Shown here piece after piece: positions 37,037-46,614 of a stretch of DNA of 52,225 bases. Source of the stretch: Candidatus Muproteobacteria bacterium RBG_16_65_34. Lineage in GTDB: Bacteria > Pseudomonadota > Gammaproteobacteria > Acidiferrobacterales > Sulfurifustaceae. The notes beneath the pieces were generated by a model. That model did no database searches and was not told the DNA's origin. It saw only the letters and a program-made list of their open reading frames with translations. The DNA is taken from assembly GCA_001785115.1 (NCBI GenBank), contig MFSU01000024.1, positions 1-52,225 of the forward strand, read 5' to 3'. The stretch's first letter is position 1, and each line of letters begins with the position of its first letter. The translations under genes and the position numbers were made by a program.

Positions 37037-38953
37037 ATGCCCGGTCGCCTGATGCCGCTGCTCCTGTGGCTGCTGCCGTGGCCGGCGGCCTTCGCCTCCG
37101 CCGACGAATATCTTCGGGAGCTCGTCGAGCAGACGCGCGTGCAACGACTCGCCGAGCGTCCCGAGTGGCATGCGCTCCTGCACTACAAGCCGCGTCTGGT
37201 CTGGCCCGGCGTCAAAAGCCTTGCGGACGACTCCCGGTTCTTCAACGCCCCGGACGGCCAGACAAACCCGCAGGCCGAGCTTGAGGCGACGCTCGCGGGC
37301 TTTTTCTCGGACAAGCAGGAGACCGACAAGGAACAGAATCCGCAGTGCGCCTTCATCGCGCGCTACCGCTGGCTGAAGGAGGAGCTTCGCTTCGATCCCC
37401 GGCGCCTGCCGGAGCAGCCGTGCCGGCGGTTCGAGAACTGGCGCGCCGCCCTGAATCCGCACGCGCTCACGCTCATCTTCCCGGCGGCCTATCTCAACAA
37501 TCCGGCCTCGCTCTACGGCCATACGCTGTTGCGCGTCGACGCCAAGGATCAGGACGAGCGCACGCGGCTGCTGGCCTACGCCATCAACTATGCCGCCCTG
37601 ACCGATGAGACCAGCGGGCTCATCTTCGCGGTCAAAGGTCTTTTCGGCGGTTATCCGGGGGTGTTCTCGATCTCGCCGTATTACGTCAAGGTCACGGAAT
37701 ACAACGACCTCGAGAATCGCGACATCTGGGAGTACGAGCTTAACTTCACCCCGGGCGAAATCGACCGGCTGCTGATGCACGTCTGGGAGCTCGGGCCGAT
37801 CCGCTTCGATTATTACTTCTTCGATGAGAACTGTTCCTATCATTTGTTGTCGCTGTTCGAGGTCGCGCGGCCGGGGCTCAATCTGACCGATCGCTTCAAG
37901 GCCTGGGCGATTCCCTCCGATACCGTGCGCGCGGTGACGATCGAGGAGGGGCTGCTCACGCGGGCGACCTACCGTCCCGCGCGCAGCACCTGGCTCAAAC
38001 ACCGCCAGCGCCTCATGGACGGCAAGCGCCTGCCGCTCGCCAAGGAGTTGGCGCAAGGCAAACCCGCGCTCACGGATGCGCGGCTGCGGGATCTGCCCGC
38101 GGACGAGCAGGCGCGGGTGTTGGAGCTGGCGTTCGAGTATCTCGACTACGAGCGCCTCGGCGGGCGGCGCGCCAAGGCGGAGCTTCCGCCCGCGACGTCG
38201 GCGCGGTTGCGCGAATTCCTGATCGCGCGCAGTCGCCTGGAGGTCAACCCGGTCGAGCCGGTACCGACGCCGGTCGTTCGCCCGGACGAGGGCCACGGCT
38301 CGGCGCGCGTGGGGCTCGGCTTCGGGCGCGAGGACGGGCGAAGTTTCCAGGAGCTGCGCCTGCGCGCCGCATATCACGATCTGCTCGATCCGCAGGAGGG
38401 GTACGTGCGCGGCGCGCAGATCGAGTTCTTCAGTCTCGGGTTGCGGCGCACCGAAGGCGACGACGCGATCAAGGTCGAGCGTTTCGATCCGCTCGATATC
38501 GCCTCGCTGGCGCCGCGCGACGAGTTGCTGAAGCCGGTTTCGTGGAAGGTGAACATCGGGTGGCGGCGCAAGACGCTCGCCGACGGTTCGCGGCCGCTCG
38601 TCTTCGGCCTAAACACCGGGGCGGGTCTCGCCGCCGAGCCCGTGTCCGGCGCGCTCGCCTACGGTTTCGTGGAAGGCGCGCTCGACATCAGCGGACGGTA
38701 TCGGCAAGACTACGCATTCGGGATCGGTCCGAGCATCGGACTGCTCGCCGATTTCTCGGACCGCTGGCGGGTGAACCTCTTCGCCCGCGCGCTGCGCTAT
38801 GAGCTTGGGGATGTGCACAAGGCGGGCGAAGTCGCGCTCGATCAGCGCTACGCCGTTACCCGCAACAGCGCGCTGCGCCTGGAGCTTGCGCGCCGCCGCG
38901 AGTTCGACTGCAGCTGGAGTACGGCCGGGGTGTTCTGGAACTGGTATTTCTAA
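37037..38953 (+). CDS. DUF4105 envelope protein with beta-rich C-terminus
   Basis: A protein of about 638 residues with a signal peptide (LMPLLLWLLPWPAAFASA). The middle holds the DUF4105 domain: YGHTLLRVDAKDQ, FGGYPGVFSISPYYVKVTEY and YYFFDENCSYHLLSLFE, where a Cys-His arrangement recalls NlpC/P60-like peptidases. The last 200 residues alternate in beta-strand fashion and end in W-N-W-Y-F with a terminal Phe, as outer-membrane proteins do. An ATG at 37013 sits in the previous terminator's edge, so the start at 37037 is preferred. Function unproven; a lipoprotein- or wall-processing role is inferred. Confidence 0.85.
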   Translation: MPGRLMPLLLWLLPWPAAFASADEYLRELVEQTRVQRLAERPEWHALLHYKPRLVWPGVKSLADDSRFFNAPDGQTNPQAELEATLAGFFSDKQETDKEQNPQCAFIARYRWLKEELRFDPRRLPEQPCRRFENWRAALNPHALTLIFPAAYLNNPASLYGHTLLRVDAKDQDERTRLLAYAINYAALTDETSGLIFAVKGLFGGYPGVFSISPYYVKVTEYNDLENRDIWEYELNFTPGEIDRLLMHVWELGPIRFDYYFFDENCSYHLLSLFEVARPGLNLTDRFKAWAIPSDTVRAVTIEEGLLTRATYRPARSTWLKHRQRLMDGKRLPLAKELAQGKPALTDARLRDLPADEQARVLELAFEYLDYERLGGRRAKAELPPATSARLREFLIARSRLEVNPVEPVPTPVVRPDEGHGSARVGLGFGREDGRSFQELRLRAAYHDLLDPQEGYVRGAQIEFFSLGLRRTEGDDAIKVERFDPLDIASLAPRDELLKPVSWKVNIGWRRKTLADGSRPLVFGLNTGAGLAAEPVSGALAYGFVEGALDISGRYRQDYAFGIGPSIGLLADFSDRWRVNLFARALRYELGDVHKAGEVALDQRYAVTRNSALRLELARRREFDCSWSTAGVFWNWYF

Positions 38954-38965
38954 AGAAAATTAAGT

Positions 38966-39053
38966 TGGACAGGATTAACAGGATTAACAAGATTAAAGAT
39001 TTTTTTGAAGTAATCCTGTAAATCCTGAGAAATCCTGTTAATCCTGTCTATTC
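38966..39053. repeat. Family A inverted array
   Basis: Forward arm 38966-38996 (three ACAGGATTA-type words, one changed to ACAAGATTA), loop of T-rich sequence, and reverse arm 39010-39053 with five words ending CTGTCTATTC. It lies between the DUF4105 and hydrolase genes; the hydrolase ribosome binding site begins 11 nt beyond. Confidence 0.85.
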
Positions 39054-39076
39054 AGATTTTGTCCGGAGGCGGACTG

Positions 39077-39934
39077 ATGCGAAGAACTTTTTTACTTTTC
39101 GTGTTGGCCGCGGCGCTGCTTGCCGGGTGCACCCAGTTGCTCTTCCAGCCGTATCGCCAGCACGTGCGCACGCCGGCGGACATCGGGCTCGCCTACGAGG
39201 ACGTGCGGCTGAAAACCGCCGACGGTGTTTCGCTGCACGCCTGGTTCCTGCCGGCCAAAGCCGCCGCGCGCGGCACCATCTTGTTTCTGCACGGCAACGC
39301 CGAGAACATCAGCACGCACATCGGCAGCGTCTACTGGCTGCCGGAGCGCGGATTCGACGTGCTGCTGCTGGACTACCGCGGCTACGGCGCGTCCGCAGGC
39401 ACGCCGTCGATGGCGGGCGCGCAGGCGGATATCGAGGCCGCCATGCGCTATCTCCTGGATCGGCCCGGAATCGGCAGGAGCCGAATCGTCATCTTCGGGC
39501 AGAGCCTGGGCGGGGCGCTGGCGTCTTATTACGTCGCGCACTCGCCGCACCGCGCGCATATCCGCGCGCTCGTGGTCGAGAGCGCGCCCGCGAGCTATCG
39601 CGACATCGCGCGCGAGAAGGCCGCGGGCTTCTGGCTCACGTGGCCGTTGCAGTGGCCGATCGCCTGGTCGGTGTCGGACGACTACAGCCCGGTCTACACG
39701 ATGGCGCGGATCAGCCCCATCCCGCTGCTCGTGATCCACGGCGACCGGGATGCGATCGTGCCGCTGCACGACGGGCAGCGGCTGTATGAGGCGGCGCAAG
39801 AGCCCAAGGAACTCTGGATCGTGCCGGGCGGCGGGCACATCGGGGCCTTCCTGCGGCCGGAGTATCGCGAGCGGTTCGTGGCGTACCTCGGGCGCGTGTC
39901 CGGGTCCGCGGCGCGCGAACCCCTCAGGCCATGA
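39077..39934 (+). CDS. Alpha/beta hydrolase lipoprotein (BEM46-like)
   Basis: A 285-residue lipoprotein with lipobox LLAGC (Cys17) and an alpha/beta-hydrolase fold. Visible motifs: [12 protein letters not shown] (oxyanion loop), [11 protein letters not shown] (nucleophile Ser), [13 protein letters not shown] (Asp) and PGGGHIGAF (His). It resembles BEM46/YfhR-type serine hydrolases. GGAGG 7 nt before the ATG at 39077 decides the start. Its 3' end overlaps the convergent nadC by 11 bp. Substrate unknown, acting at the inner face of the outer membrane or the periplasm. Confidence 0.9.
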   Translation: MRRTFLLFVLAAALLAGCTQLLFQPYRQHVRTPADIGLAYEDVRLKTADGVSLHAWFLPAKAAARGTILFLHGNAENISTHIGSVYWLPERGFDVLLLDYRGYGASAGTPSMAGAQADIEAAMRYLLDRPGIGRSRIVIFGQSLGGALASYYVAHSPHRAHIRALVVESAPASYRDIAREKAAGFWLTWPLQWPIAWSVSDDYSPVYTMARISPIPLLVIHGDRDAIVPLHDGQRLYEAAQEPKELWIVPGGGHIGAFLRPEYRERFVAYLGRVSGSAAREPLRP

Positions 39935-40766
39935 AGCGCAGCGACAGGTCCACGGCGCGCACGTGCTTGGTGAGCGCGCCGATGGAGATGTAATCGACGC
40001 CGGTCTCGGCGATCGCGCGCAGGTTCTCGAACGTGATGCCGCCCGAGGCCTCGAGTTTCGCGCGTCCGGCCGTCTCATGCACCGCCTCGCGCAGGCGCTT
40101 GAGGCTGAAGTTGTCGAGCAGCAGCCGGTCGGTGCCGGCCGCGAGCGCCTCCTTGAGCTGTTCGAGGTTTTCCACTTCGACCTCGACCGTGGTGCCCCCG
40201 GGGGCGGCGGCGCGCGCCGCGCGCACCGCGGCCGAGACGGAGCCCGCCGCGGCGATGTGGTTCTCTTTGATGAGGATCGCATCGTACAGGCCCATGCGAT
40301 GGTTCTGCCCGCCGCCGCAGCGCACCGCGTACTTCTGCGCGCCGCGCAGGCCCGGCAGCGTCTTGCGCGTGTCGAGGATCTGCGCGCGCGTGCCCTGCAC
40401 CGCGTCCACGTAGCGACGCGTCACGGTCGCGGTGCCGGATAAGGTCTGCAAAAAGTTGAGCGCGGTGCGCTCGCCGGTGAGCAGCGCGCGCGCCGGCCCT
40501 TCGAGGGTGCAGAGGATCTGGTTCGCGCGCACGCGTTCGCCGTCGCGCGCGAGCCACTCCACGCGCACGCGCTTGTCGAGACTGCGGAAGACCTCCTCGA
40601 ACCACGCTTGCCCGCAGAGCACCGCCTCCTCGCGGGTGATGACCTGGGCTTGAGCCCGGATGTTGGCGGGAATGAGGTCCGCCGTCAGGTCGCCCGCGCC
40701 CACGTCCTCGGCGAGTGCGCGGCGCACGGTTTCGGCGATGTCGTCGGGAAGTGTCAGCGTGGACAT
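39924..40766 (-). CDS. nadC: Nicotinate-nucleotide pyrophosphorylase (carboxylating)
   Basis: A 280-residue quinolinate phosphoribosyltransferase that makes nicotinate mononucleotide in NAD synthesis. Visible blocks: [49 protein letters not shown] and the Arg/His pair [20 protein letters not shown]. The C-terminal barrel has [23 protein letters not shown] at 40764-40766 gives the usual N-terminus; eight upstream in-frame residues are ignored. A second NAD gene (nadE) is 9 kb away. The upstream antiporter gene ends 37 bp before it on the same strand. Confidence 0.96.
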   Translation of the reverse strand: MSTLTLPDDIAETVRRALAEDVGAGDLTADLIPANIRAQAQVITREEAVLCGQAWFEEVFRSLDKRVRVEWLARDGERVRANQILCTLEGPARALLTGERTALNFLQTLSGTATVTRRYVDAVQGTRAQILDTRKTLPGLRGAQKYAVRCGGGQNHRMGLYDAILIKENHIAAAGSVSAAVRAARAAAPGGTTVEVEVENLEQLKEALAAGTDRLLLDNFSLKRLREAVHETAGRAKLEASGGITFENLRAIAETGVDYISIGALTKHVRAVDLSLRFMA

Positions 40767-40803
40767 CTGGACAGGTCGCGTCGATCGCACGGGGCATCCG
40801 GTA

Positions 40804-42189
40804 TCATTTCCCGCGTTTTTCCGCGCGCCGAATCACGGCGGTCAGGACCGGCGGCGTCAGCAGGGTCGTGAGAATAACGACCGCGACGATGACCGCGAAG
40901 ACCCCGTCGCTCACGACGCCGAGCGCTTTGCCCGTGACCGCGAAGATCAAGCCGACTTCGCCCCGCGGCACCATCCCCCAGCCCACGACCCATTTGTTGA
41001 CCGGTCCGGCGGCGAGGCCGGACAGGAGTTTCCCGGCGATCGCGGCGATCGTAATGCCCAATGTGGTGGCGAGGATGGCCGGGTTGAAAAGCTCGTCAAG
41101 TTTGACCTGCAGCCCGGTGTAGACGAAAAACAACGGAACCAGAAAATGTCCGACGGGTTCGATCAGCGCTTGCAGGTTGTGGCTCTCGTGGTGCGCGAGC
41201 GTCTGGCGCACTTGGCGCGCCGTCTCGGGATCGCCGTCTGCGACGGCGCGGCGTATGTCGGCCACCAGCTCCGGTTCGGCGAAGTCGCGGAACTGCACCG
41301 CATCGAGCACCAGGCCCGCGGCAAAGGCGCCGACGATCGGCGCCAGGCCGAGCAGGTGTGCGAGCCAGGCAAAGATCAGACAGAAGGCGATCAGGATCGA
41401 GAACTTCATGCCGACGCCGGTGTGGATTTTTGACATCCAGCGGCTGGCCAGCGGGGCGACGCGGTTACCGATGACGATCGCGCCGAGGAGGAAGAGCACC
41501 GCTTTGAGCGTGATCCAGACGATCTCCCCCGCGCCCACGCTGCCTGCCTTGGCGATAGCGGAAACGATGGCCAGGATGATCAGGCCGAGCACATCGTCAA
41601 TGACGGCCGCGCCGAGGACGATTTGCGCCTCATGCGATTTCACTACATTGAGATCGCGGAACACACGCGCCGTGATGCCGACGGATGTCGCCGTGAGCGT
41701 CGCACCGATAAACAGGTAGGTATTATCGGAAAGCCCCGGCAACAGCCACGGTCCGACCAGGTAGGATCCGAGCGCGAAGGGTACCGCAACGCCGATGGCG
41801 GCGACCAGAAGCGCCGCTACGCCGACTTTGCGCATGGTCGCGATATTGGACTCGAGCCCGATCTGGAACAGCAGAATGACGACACCGAGCTCGGCCAGGA
41901 ACGCGATGACCCCGTCCGACTTGGCGGGCTCCACGATGTCGATCCCGAGCAGGTAAAGATTCCCGAGCAGCACGCCGATCAGCAGTTCACCGAGGACGGC
42001 GGTCTGGCCGAGCTTCTCGATCAGGCCAGAGATCTTCGCGAGCAGGAGCAGCACGGCGAGCCACAGGAAGGTATTGGCCGCCGCGGCGGTATCGGAAGAA
42101 GCTGCCGACGCTTCGGTGACCAGGAAGACAATCAGCGACAAACCGATAAGTAGCTTCGAGCGGGCGGATGTAGCGGTGGGTGACATCAT
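40804..42189 (-). CDS. Kef-type cation:proton antiporter (CPA2 family)
   Basis: A 461-residue membrane protein with about 12-13 helices in Na_H_Exchanger arrangement: [56 protein letters not shown] and [19 protein letters not shown] with the paired acidic residues of the ion site. It has no C-terminal TrkA-N domain, unlike KefB/KefC. A charged stretch ([20 protein letters not shown]) forms a cytoplasmic loop. N-terminal helix could be a signal anchor ([17 protein letters not shown]). Two adjacent ATGs (42189, 42186) are both possible. Exchanges Na+ or K+ for H+; ion not predictable. Confidence 0.92.
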   Translation of the reverse strand: MMSPTATSARSKLLIGLSLIVFLVTEASAASSDTAAAANTFLWLAVLLLLAKISGLIEKLGQTAVLGELLIGVLLGNLYLLGIDIVEPAKSDGVIAFLAELGVVILLFQIGLESNIATMRKVGVAALLVAAIGVAVPFALGSYLVGPWLLPGLSDNTYLFIGATLTATSVGITARVFRDLNVVKSHEAQIVLGAAVIDDVLGLIILAIVSAIAKAGSVGAGEIVWITLKAVLFLLGAIVIGNRVAPLASRWMSKIHTGVGMKFSILIAFCLIFAWLAHLLGLAPIVGAFAAGLVLDAVQFRDFAEPELVADIRRAVADGDPETARQVRQTLAHHESHNLQALIEPVGHFLVPLFFVYTGLQVKLDELFNPAILATTLGITIAAIAGKLLSGLAAGPVNKWVVGWGMVPRGEVGLIFAVTGKALGVVSDGVFAVIVAVVILTTLLTPPVLTAVIRRAEKRGK

Positions 42190-42377
42190 GAATAGCGATC
42201 GATCATGTATTGTTCTTGAGCGGGGCCCCCCGATCCCCGGCGACCCGGGCGCAAAATGACACGACGGCGGAAGCTTGATCGAATCCGCCGGGCTGGCTCC
42301 GACTTTGCGCGCGAGTCTAACCAAATCTCTCCGGTTTCTCCGCAAGTATAAACGGCATATCAGTACTTTCGAATATA

Positions 42378-42405
42378 TTGACATGGTTTCCGGTTAAGGT
42401 ATGCT
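42378..42405 (+). promoter_or_regulatory. Sigma-70-type promoter for the arsR-like gene
   Basis: TTGACA at 42378-42383 and TATGCT at 42400-42405 with a 16-bp spacer, 58 nt before the ATG. It sits in a 273-bp spacer free of repeat arrays, between the divergent antiporter and regulator genes. Confidence 0.6.
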
Positions 42406-42462
42406 TGCGTCCGCCTCGACCACCCGATCCGGTGTTGGAATGCGTCATCTGCGTGGTACTGC

Positions 42463-42825
42463 ATGAATTCCGAGTTCGCCGACCGCTTGCCCGACGGTTG
42501 GGAACAGTTCTCCCGCTTTTTTTTCGCCCTGGGCGACACCACCCGCCAGCAGATCCTGCTGGTGTTCGAGCCGAACGAGGAAATCTGCGTCAACGACATC
42601 GCCCGCCTGTTCCCGCTCAGCCGCCCCGCCATCTCCCATCACCTGAAGGTCCTGCGCAACGCCGAAGTGCTGCAATGCGAGAAGCGCGGCAAGGAAGTCT
42701 ACTACCGCGTGAACTATCCCCATTGCGCCGAGGTGCTGCGCGTCGTGCACGAGTACGCCGCCACCAAGACCTGCGCGGCGTGCGCCGAGATCGTCCCGTC
42801 CGAGGCCAACCCCGTTTCCGCTTGA
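42463..42825 (+). CDS. ArsR-family transcriptional regulator
   Basis: A 120-residue winged-helix protein. The recognition region is ICVNDIARLFPLSRPAISHH and LKVLRNAEVLQCEKRGKEVYYRV, in parts. Metal-sensing cysteines of ArsR proper (ELCVCDL) are only partly kept (ICVND), while the C-terminus has CAAC, so a metal or redox sensor function is possible but not clear. No arsenic genes are near; the downstream gene is an MFS transporter 51 bp later, which may be its target. ATG 42463 has no strong ribosome binding site. Confidence 0.88.
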   Translation: MNSEFADRLPDGWEQFSRFFFALGDTTRQQILLVFEPNEEICVNDIARLFPLSRPAISHHLKVLRNAEVLQCEKRGKEVYYRVNYPHCAEVLRVVHEYAATKTCAACAEIVPSEANPVSA

Positions 42826-42876
42826 GCGTCGCCGGTTTGTTCCTGCTATCCTGAGCGTGACAACAATAAGCCCCTG

Positions 42877-44214
42877 ATGCCCCGGGAGCCGGTGAACCGA
42901 CCCGCAACGCCAAACCCCGCCGCGCCCGTGGCGCGCCGCGAGATCCTCGCGTGGGCGATGTATGACTTCGCCAACTCCGGCTACACCACGGTCGTGCTCA
43001 CCGCCGTGTTCAGCGCCTATTTCGTCGGCGTCGTGGCGGGCGGCGCGGGCAACGGCGCCGCGACGCTTTTGTGGACCGCCGCCATGGGCGTGACCAATTT
43101 TCTGGTGCTCGCCAGCGCCCCGGTGCTCGGCGCGATCGCCGATCGCTCGGCGTACAAGAAACGATTTCTTGCGATCACCACCGCCGGCTGCGTGCTGTTC
43201 ACCGGGTTGCTGGCACTCATTGGTCCGGGCGATGTGGCGCTCGGTATGGCGCTGATCGTCGCCTCGGCCTTCATGTTCGCGACCGGCGAGAACCTGATCG
43301 CCGCGTTTCTGCCCGAAATCGCGAAGACCGAGGACATGGGGCGCATCTCCGGCTATGGCTGGTCGCTCGGCTACTTCGGCGGCATGCTCGTGCTGGGGCT
43401 GTGCCTTATGTACATCGCCTGGGCGGAGGCGCGCGGGCAGGGGGCGGCGCAGTTCGTGCCGGTCACGATGCTCATCACCGCGGGCGCGTTTGCGGTGGCG
43501 GCGCTGCCCACCTTCCTCTGGCTGCGCGAGCGCGCGCGCCCGCAGCCGCTGCCGGCCGGCGCGGGCTTCGTGCGCGTCGGATTTGCGCGCGTGCGCGAGA
43601 CGCTTGCGCACGCGCGCCACTACCGCGATCTCTTCCGGTTTTTGCTCACGCTGGCCGTGTACTACAGCGGCATCAATACGGTGGTGGTGCTCGCGGCGGT
43701 ATATGCGCAGCAGGTGATGGGCTTCGGCACCCAGGAGACCATCGTGATGATCCTGGTGGTGAATCTCACGGCCGCGGCCGGGGCCTTCGCCTTCGGCCAT
43801 CTGCAGGACCGATTGGGTTCGGTGCCGACGCTCGCGGCGACGCTTGCGGTCTGGATCGCGGCGCTGGTGCTCGCCTATTTCACCGAAAGCCGCGCGGGCT
43901 TCTGGGTCGTGGCCAATCTCGTGGGCGTGGCGCTCGGCTCGAGCCAGTCGGCCGGGCGCGCGTTGGTGGGGCAGTTCTCGCCGCCCGCGCGCACCGCGGA
44001 GTTCTTCGGCCTCTGGGGACTCGCCGGGAAGCTCGCCGCCATCGTCGGGCCCGTGAGCTACGGTCTCGTGACCTATTTTTCCCACGGCGATCATCGCCTG
44101 GCGCTGCTCGCCACCACGGTGTTTTTCATCGCGGGATTTCTTCTACTCATGACGGTCGATGAGCGCCGCGGGCGCGCGGCGGCGCTCACGCCGGGAGAGG
44201 CGGACGTTGCCTGA
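42877..44214 (+). CDS. MFS transporter, UMF1/Atg22-like
   Basis: A 445-residue carrier with 12 membrane segments. The N-terminal WAMYDFANSGYTTVVLTAVF is the mark of the UMF1 (Atg22-like) group of the major facilitator superfamily. Motif A-like LGAIADRSAYKKRFL follows helix 2, and GYGWSLGYFGGMLVLGL lies in helix 5. Substrates in bacteria are mostly undefined; amino acid export is a family guess. The next gene, a PlsC-like acyltransferase, overlaps its 3' end by 8 bp, so the two are coupled. Confidence 0.9.
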   Translation: MPREPVNRPATPNPAAPVARREILAWAMYDFANSGYTTVVLTAVFSAYFVGVVAGGAGNGAATLLWTAAMGVTNFLVLASAPVLGAIADRSAYKKRFLAITTAGCVLFTGLLALIGPGDVALGMALIVASAFMFATGENLIAAFLPEIAKTEDMGRISGYGWSLGYFGGMLVLGLCLMYIAWAEARGQGAAQFVPVTMLITAGAFAVAALPTFLWLRERARPQPLPAGAGFVRVGFARVRETLAHARHYRDLFRFLLTLAVYYSGINTVVVLAAVYAQQVMGFGTQETIVMILVVNLTAAAGAFAFGHLQDRLGSVPTLAATLAVWIAALVLAYFTESRAGFWVVANLVGVALGSSQSAGRALVGQFSPPARTAEFFGLWGLAGKLAAIVGPVSYGLVTYFSHGDHRLALLATTVFFIAGFLLLMTVDERRGRAAALTPGEADVA

Positions 44215-44899
44215 GGGGCTGGGGATCGGCGTCGCCGCTGTTCTGGCGCTTGTTGTCCTGTGGCGCCGGGCAATTGCCGTGTGCGAAAAGGCGAACGCCG
44301 CCGACTGGGGCGGCAAATGGATCAACCGCCTCGACGGCCTCATCCGGATTTTCTGCCGCAAGTTCCATCGCCTGCGCCACGGAAAACTCCGGCTTCCGCG
44401 GAGCGGTCCGGCGCTCGTCGCCAGTAACCACGTCTCGGGGCTCGACCCGCTGTTGCTGTGCGCCGCCAGCCGCCGCCCGCTTCGGTTTCTCATCGCGCGC
44501 GAGGAATACGAGCGTTGGTGGCTCAAGTGGTTCTTTCGCGCGATCGGCTGCATCCCGGTCGAGCGCAGCCGCGATCCGCGCGCCGCGTTCGTCGCCGCGC
44601 GCCGGGCGCTCGAGGCGGGGGAGGTGGTGGCGCTTTTTCCGCACGGGCGCATCCACCTCGACCATCACCCTCCGGTTGCGCTCAAGCGTGGGATTGCGCT
44701 GCTGGCGCGGGTCTCCGCCGCGCCGATTTTCCCCGTGCGCGTCGAGGGTGTGCGCGGCAAGGGCCTCACGCTGCCGGCCGTGTTCCTGCGCTCCCGCGCC
44801 CGGCTCATCCCCCACGCCCATCTATACTATAAAAAAGGCGAATCGGCCGAGCACTTTCTGCACCAGCTTGCCGGGATTCTGGCTGGGGAGAAGAAGTAG
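44207..44899 (+). CDS. PlsC-like 1-acylglycerol-phosphate acyltransferase
   Basis: A 230-residue membrane-bound acyltransferase. Motif I is NHVSGLD (His and Asp catalytic), motif III is VALFPHGR where the usual PEG is PHG, and an N-terminal helix (GIGVAAVLALVVLW) anchors it. It would acylate lysophosphatidic acid or a related lipid. The TTG at 44207 is chosen because GGAGAGG lies 6 nt upstream and it overlaps the MFS stop; an ATG at 44159 would add a highly basic leader. The altered motif III (Glu to His) makes the exact substrate uncertain. Confidence 0.82.
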   Translation: MPEGLGIGVAAVLALVVLWRRAIAVCEKANAADWGGKWINRLDGLIRIFCRKFHRLRHGKLRLPRSGPALVASNHVSGLDPLLLCAASRRPLRFLIAREEYERWWLKWFFRAIGCIPVERSRDPRAAFVAARRALEAGEVVALFPHGRIHLDHHPPVALKRGIALLARVSAAPIFPVRVEGVRGKGLTLPAVFLRSRARLIPHAHLYYKKGESAEHFLHQLAGILAGEKK

Positions 44900-44999
44900 G
44901 GGTCGGGGTTCAGGGATCAGGACTGAGTGCTGAGGACTGAGGTTCACGAGTCACGGATTCACGAGTCACCGCTCACCGTTCACGGATCACGATTCACGA
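44898..44999. repeat. Composite heptad array: families J, K and H
   Basis: Three runs follow one another: GGGGTCG-type words (44898-44920), CTGAGGA-type words (44919-44943) and TCACGAG/TCACGGA words (44943-44999), all with a 7-nt period. The array runs right up to the ATG of the next gene (45002) and leaves no Shine-Dalgarno sequence. The PlsC-like stop (44897-44899) is at its left edge. Confidence 0.8.
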
Positions 45000-45001
45000 C
45001 C

Positions 45002-46549
45002 ATGGACCTTGCGAGCATAACGGCCACGATCGGCAGCGTCATCGTTTCCCTCGGCTGGGCGGTGGGTCTCGCCATGCTCGTGCTCGCCGTCATGTACGTG
45101 CAGGATGTTTTCCAGAAGCAGCACTCGGTCCGGCGCAACTTTCCCGTCATCGGGCGGCTGCGCTATGCCCTGGAGCGGCAGGGCGAGTTTCTGCGCCAGT
45201 ATTTCTTCGCCGGCGACCGCCAGGAGATGCCGTTCAACCGCGCCACGCGCTCCTGGATCTACCGCAGCGCCAAGGGCCTGGGCGGCACCATCGGCTTCGG
45301 TTCGACCAACGACCTGCGCGAGCCGGGCTCGCTCATCTTCGTCAACGCCGCCTTTCCGGTGCTGGAGGAAGAACGCGCGCCCACACCGCCGCTCGCGATC
45401 GGCGAGGGCTATTGCAAGGAGCCGTTCCTCGGGCGCTCCGTCATGAACGTGAGCGCCATGAGCTACGGCGCGGCCTCGGCGCCGGCGGTGCAGGCGCTTT
45501 CGCGCGGCGCGGCGCTGGCCGGTTGCTGGCTCAACACGGGTGAGGGCGGGTTGTCGCCGCAGCATCTGGAGGGCGGCTGCGATCTGATCTTTCAGATCGG
45601 CACCGCCAAGTACGGCGTCCGCGATCTGCACGGCGAGTTCTCTCCCGTGCGCGCGCGGGAGCTCGGGGCGCAGGTCAAGGCCTTCGAGGTGAAGCTCTCG
45701 CAAGGAGCGAAGCCCGGCAAGGGCGGGATTCTGCCGGGCGCCAAGGTAACGTCCGAGATCGCCTCGATCCGCGGCATCTCGGAAGGGGAAGATTCCGTCA
45801 GTCCCAACCGCCACACCGACATCGCCGATATCGACCAGTTGCTCGATTTCGTTTCGCGCCTGCGCGAGCTCAGCGGACGGCCGGTGGGCGTGAAGACCGC
45901 GATCGGCGGCGAGCAGTTCGTGGACGAGTTGATCGAGGCGGTGCTGCGCCGGGGTCCGGAGGCGGCACCGGACTTTCTCACCATCGACGGCGGCGAAGGC
46001 GGGTCCGGCGCCGCGCCCCAGGCGCTCGCCGACCACATGGGCCTGCCGCTCGCCGAGGCGCTGCCGCTCGTGGCGAGCCGGCTCATTACCGCGCGCCTGA
46101 TGCCCCGCATCCGCCTTATCGCCAGCGGCAAGCTCGTCACTTCCGCGCGCGCCGCCTGGGCGCTGTGCGTGGGCGCGGATTTCGTCAACACCGCGCGTGG
46201 TTTCATGCTCGCGCTCGGTTGCATCCAGTCCCTGAAGTGCCACACCAACGAGTGCCCAACGGGGATCACCACGCACAACAAGCGCCTGCAACGCGGGCTC
46301 GTGGTGGGGGAGAAGTATCTGCGCGCGGCCAGCTACTGCCGCAGCATGAACGCCGAGATCGACATGATCGCGCACTCCTGCGGGCTCACGCATGCCCGCG
46401 AGCTTCGGCGCAAGCACGCGCGCATCGTCCAGACCGCCGGCCGCAGCGTCCCCCTCGATGAGCTTTATCCGTATCCCCGGGATGCGCCCCCGCCGCATGA
46501 GGCGGCGCCGGCGGCGGGCGCGGGGCGGAAAACGGCCCGCGGGGGTTGA
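45002..46549 (+). CDS. FMN-binding glutamate-synthase-family protein
   Basis: A 515-residue protein with an N-terminal membrane helix (IVSLGWAVGLAMLVLAVMYV) and the glutamate synthase central/FMN domain. Visible are MNVSAMSYGAASAPAVQAL, GKGGILPGAKVTSEIASIRG and TIDGGEGGSGAAPQ, the FMN-binding barrel strands. CIQSLKCHTNECPTGI gives three Cys for a 3Fe-4S cluster. It lacks the amidotransferase and the C-terminal beta-helix, so it is not a complete GltB. Such stand-alone proteins are common, membrane-anchored, and of unknown reaction. Its start is directly next to a heptad array; its end overlaps the clpB promoter. Confidence 0.92.
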   Translation: MDLASITATIGSVIVSLGWAVGLAMLVLAVMYVQDVFQKQHSVRRNFPVIGRLRYALERQGEFLRQYFFAGDRQEMPFNRATRSWIYRSAKGLGGTIGFGSTNDLREPGSLIFVNAAFPVLEEERAPTPPLAIGEGYCKEPFLGRSVMNVSAMSYGAASAPAVQALSRGAALAGCWLNTGEGGLSPQHLEGGCDLIFQIGTAKYGVRDLHGEFSPVRARELGAQVKAFEVKLSQGAKPGKGGILPGAKVTSEIASIRGISEGEDSVSPNRHTDIADIDQLLDFVSRLRELSGRPVGVKTAIGGEQFVDELIEAVLRRGPEAAPDFLTIDGGEGGSGAAPQALADHMGLPLAEALPLVASRLITARLMPRIRLIASGKLVTSARAAWALCVGADFVNTARGFMLALGCIQSLKCHTNECPTGITTHNKRLQRGLVVGEKYLRAASYCRSMNAEIDMIAHSCGLTHARELRRKHARIVQTAGRSVPLDELYPYPRDAPPPHEAAPAAGAGRKTARGG

Positions 46550-46576
46550 AAAGCCCGGGTGCTATCCCCCACTTAA
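46544..46576 (+). promoter_or_regulatory. Putative heat-shock (sigma-32) promoter for clpB
   Basis: GGTTGAAA near 46544-46552 resembles the CTTGAAA -35 element, and CCCCCACTTAA at 46566-46576 resembles CCCCATNTA, with a 13-nt spacer within the usual range. It lies about 40 nt before the clpB start, and the -35 element overlaps the stop codon of the preceding gene. Confidence 0.65.
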
Positions 46577-46614
46577 GTGGCAACAATACGAATTGACGAA
46601 CCGGGGCCTTTCCC

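Noticed and set aside
42445-44094. Leftward open frame of about 549 codons opposite arsR and the MFS gene
   Set aside because: His/Arg/Glu-rich shadow frame that spans two real genes and their spacer.
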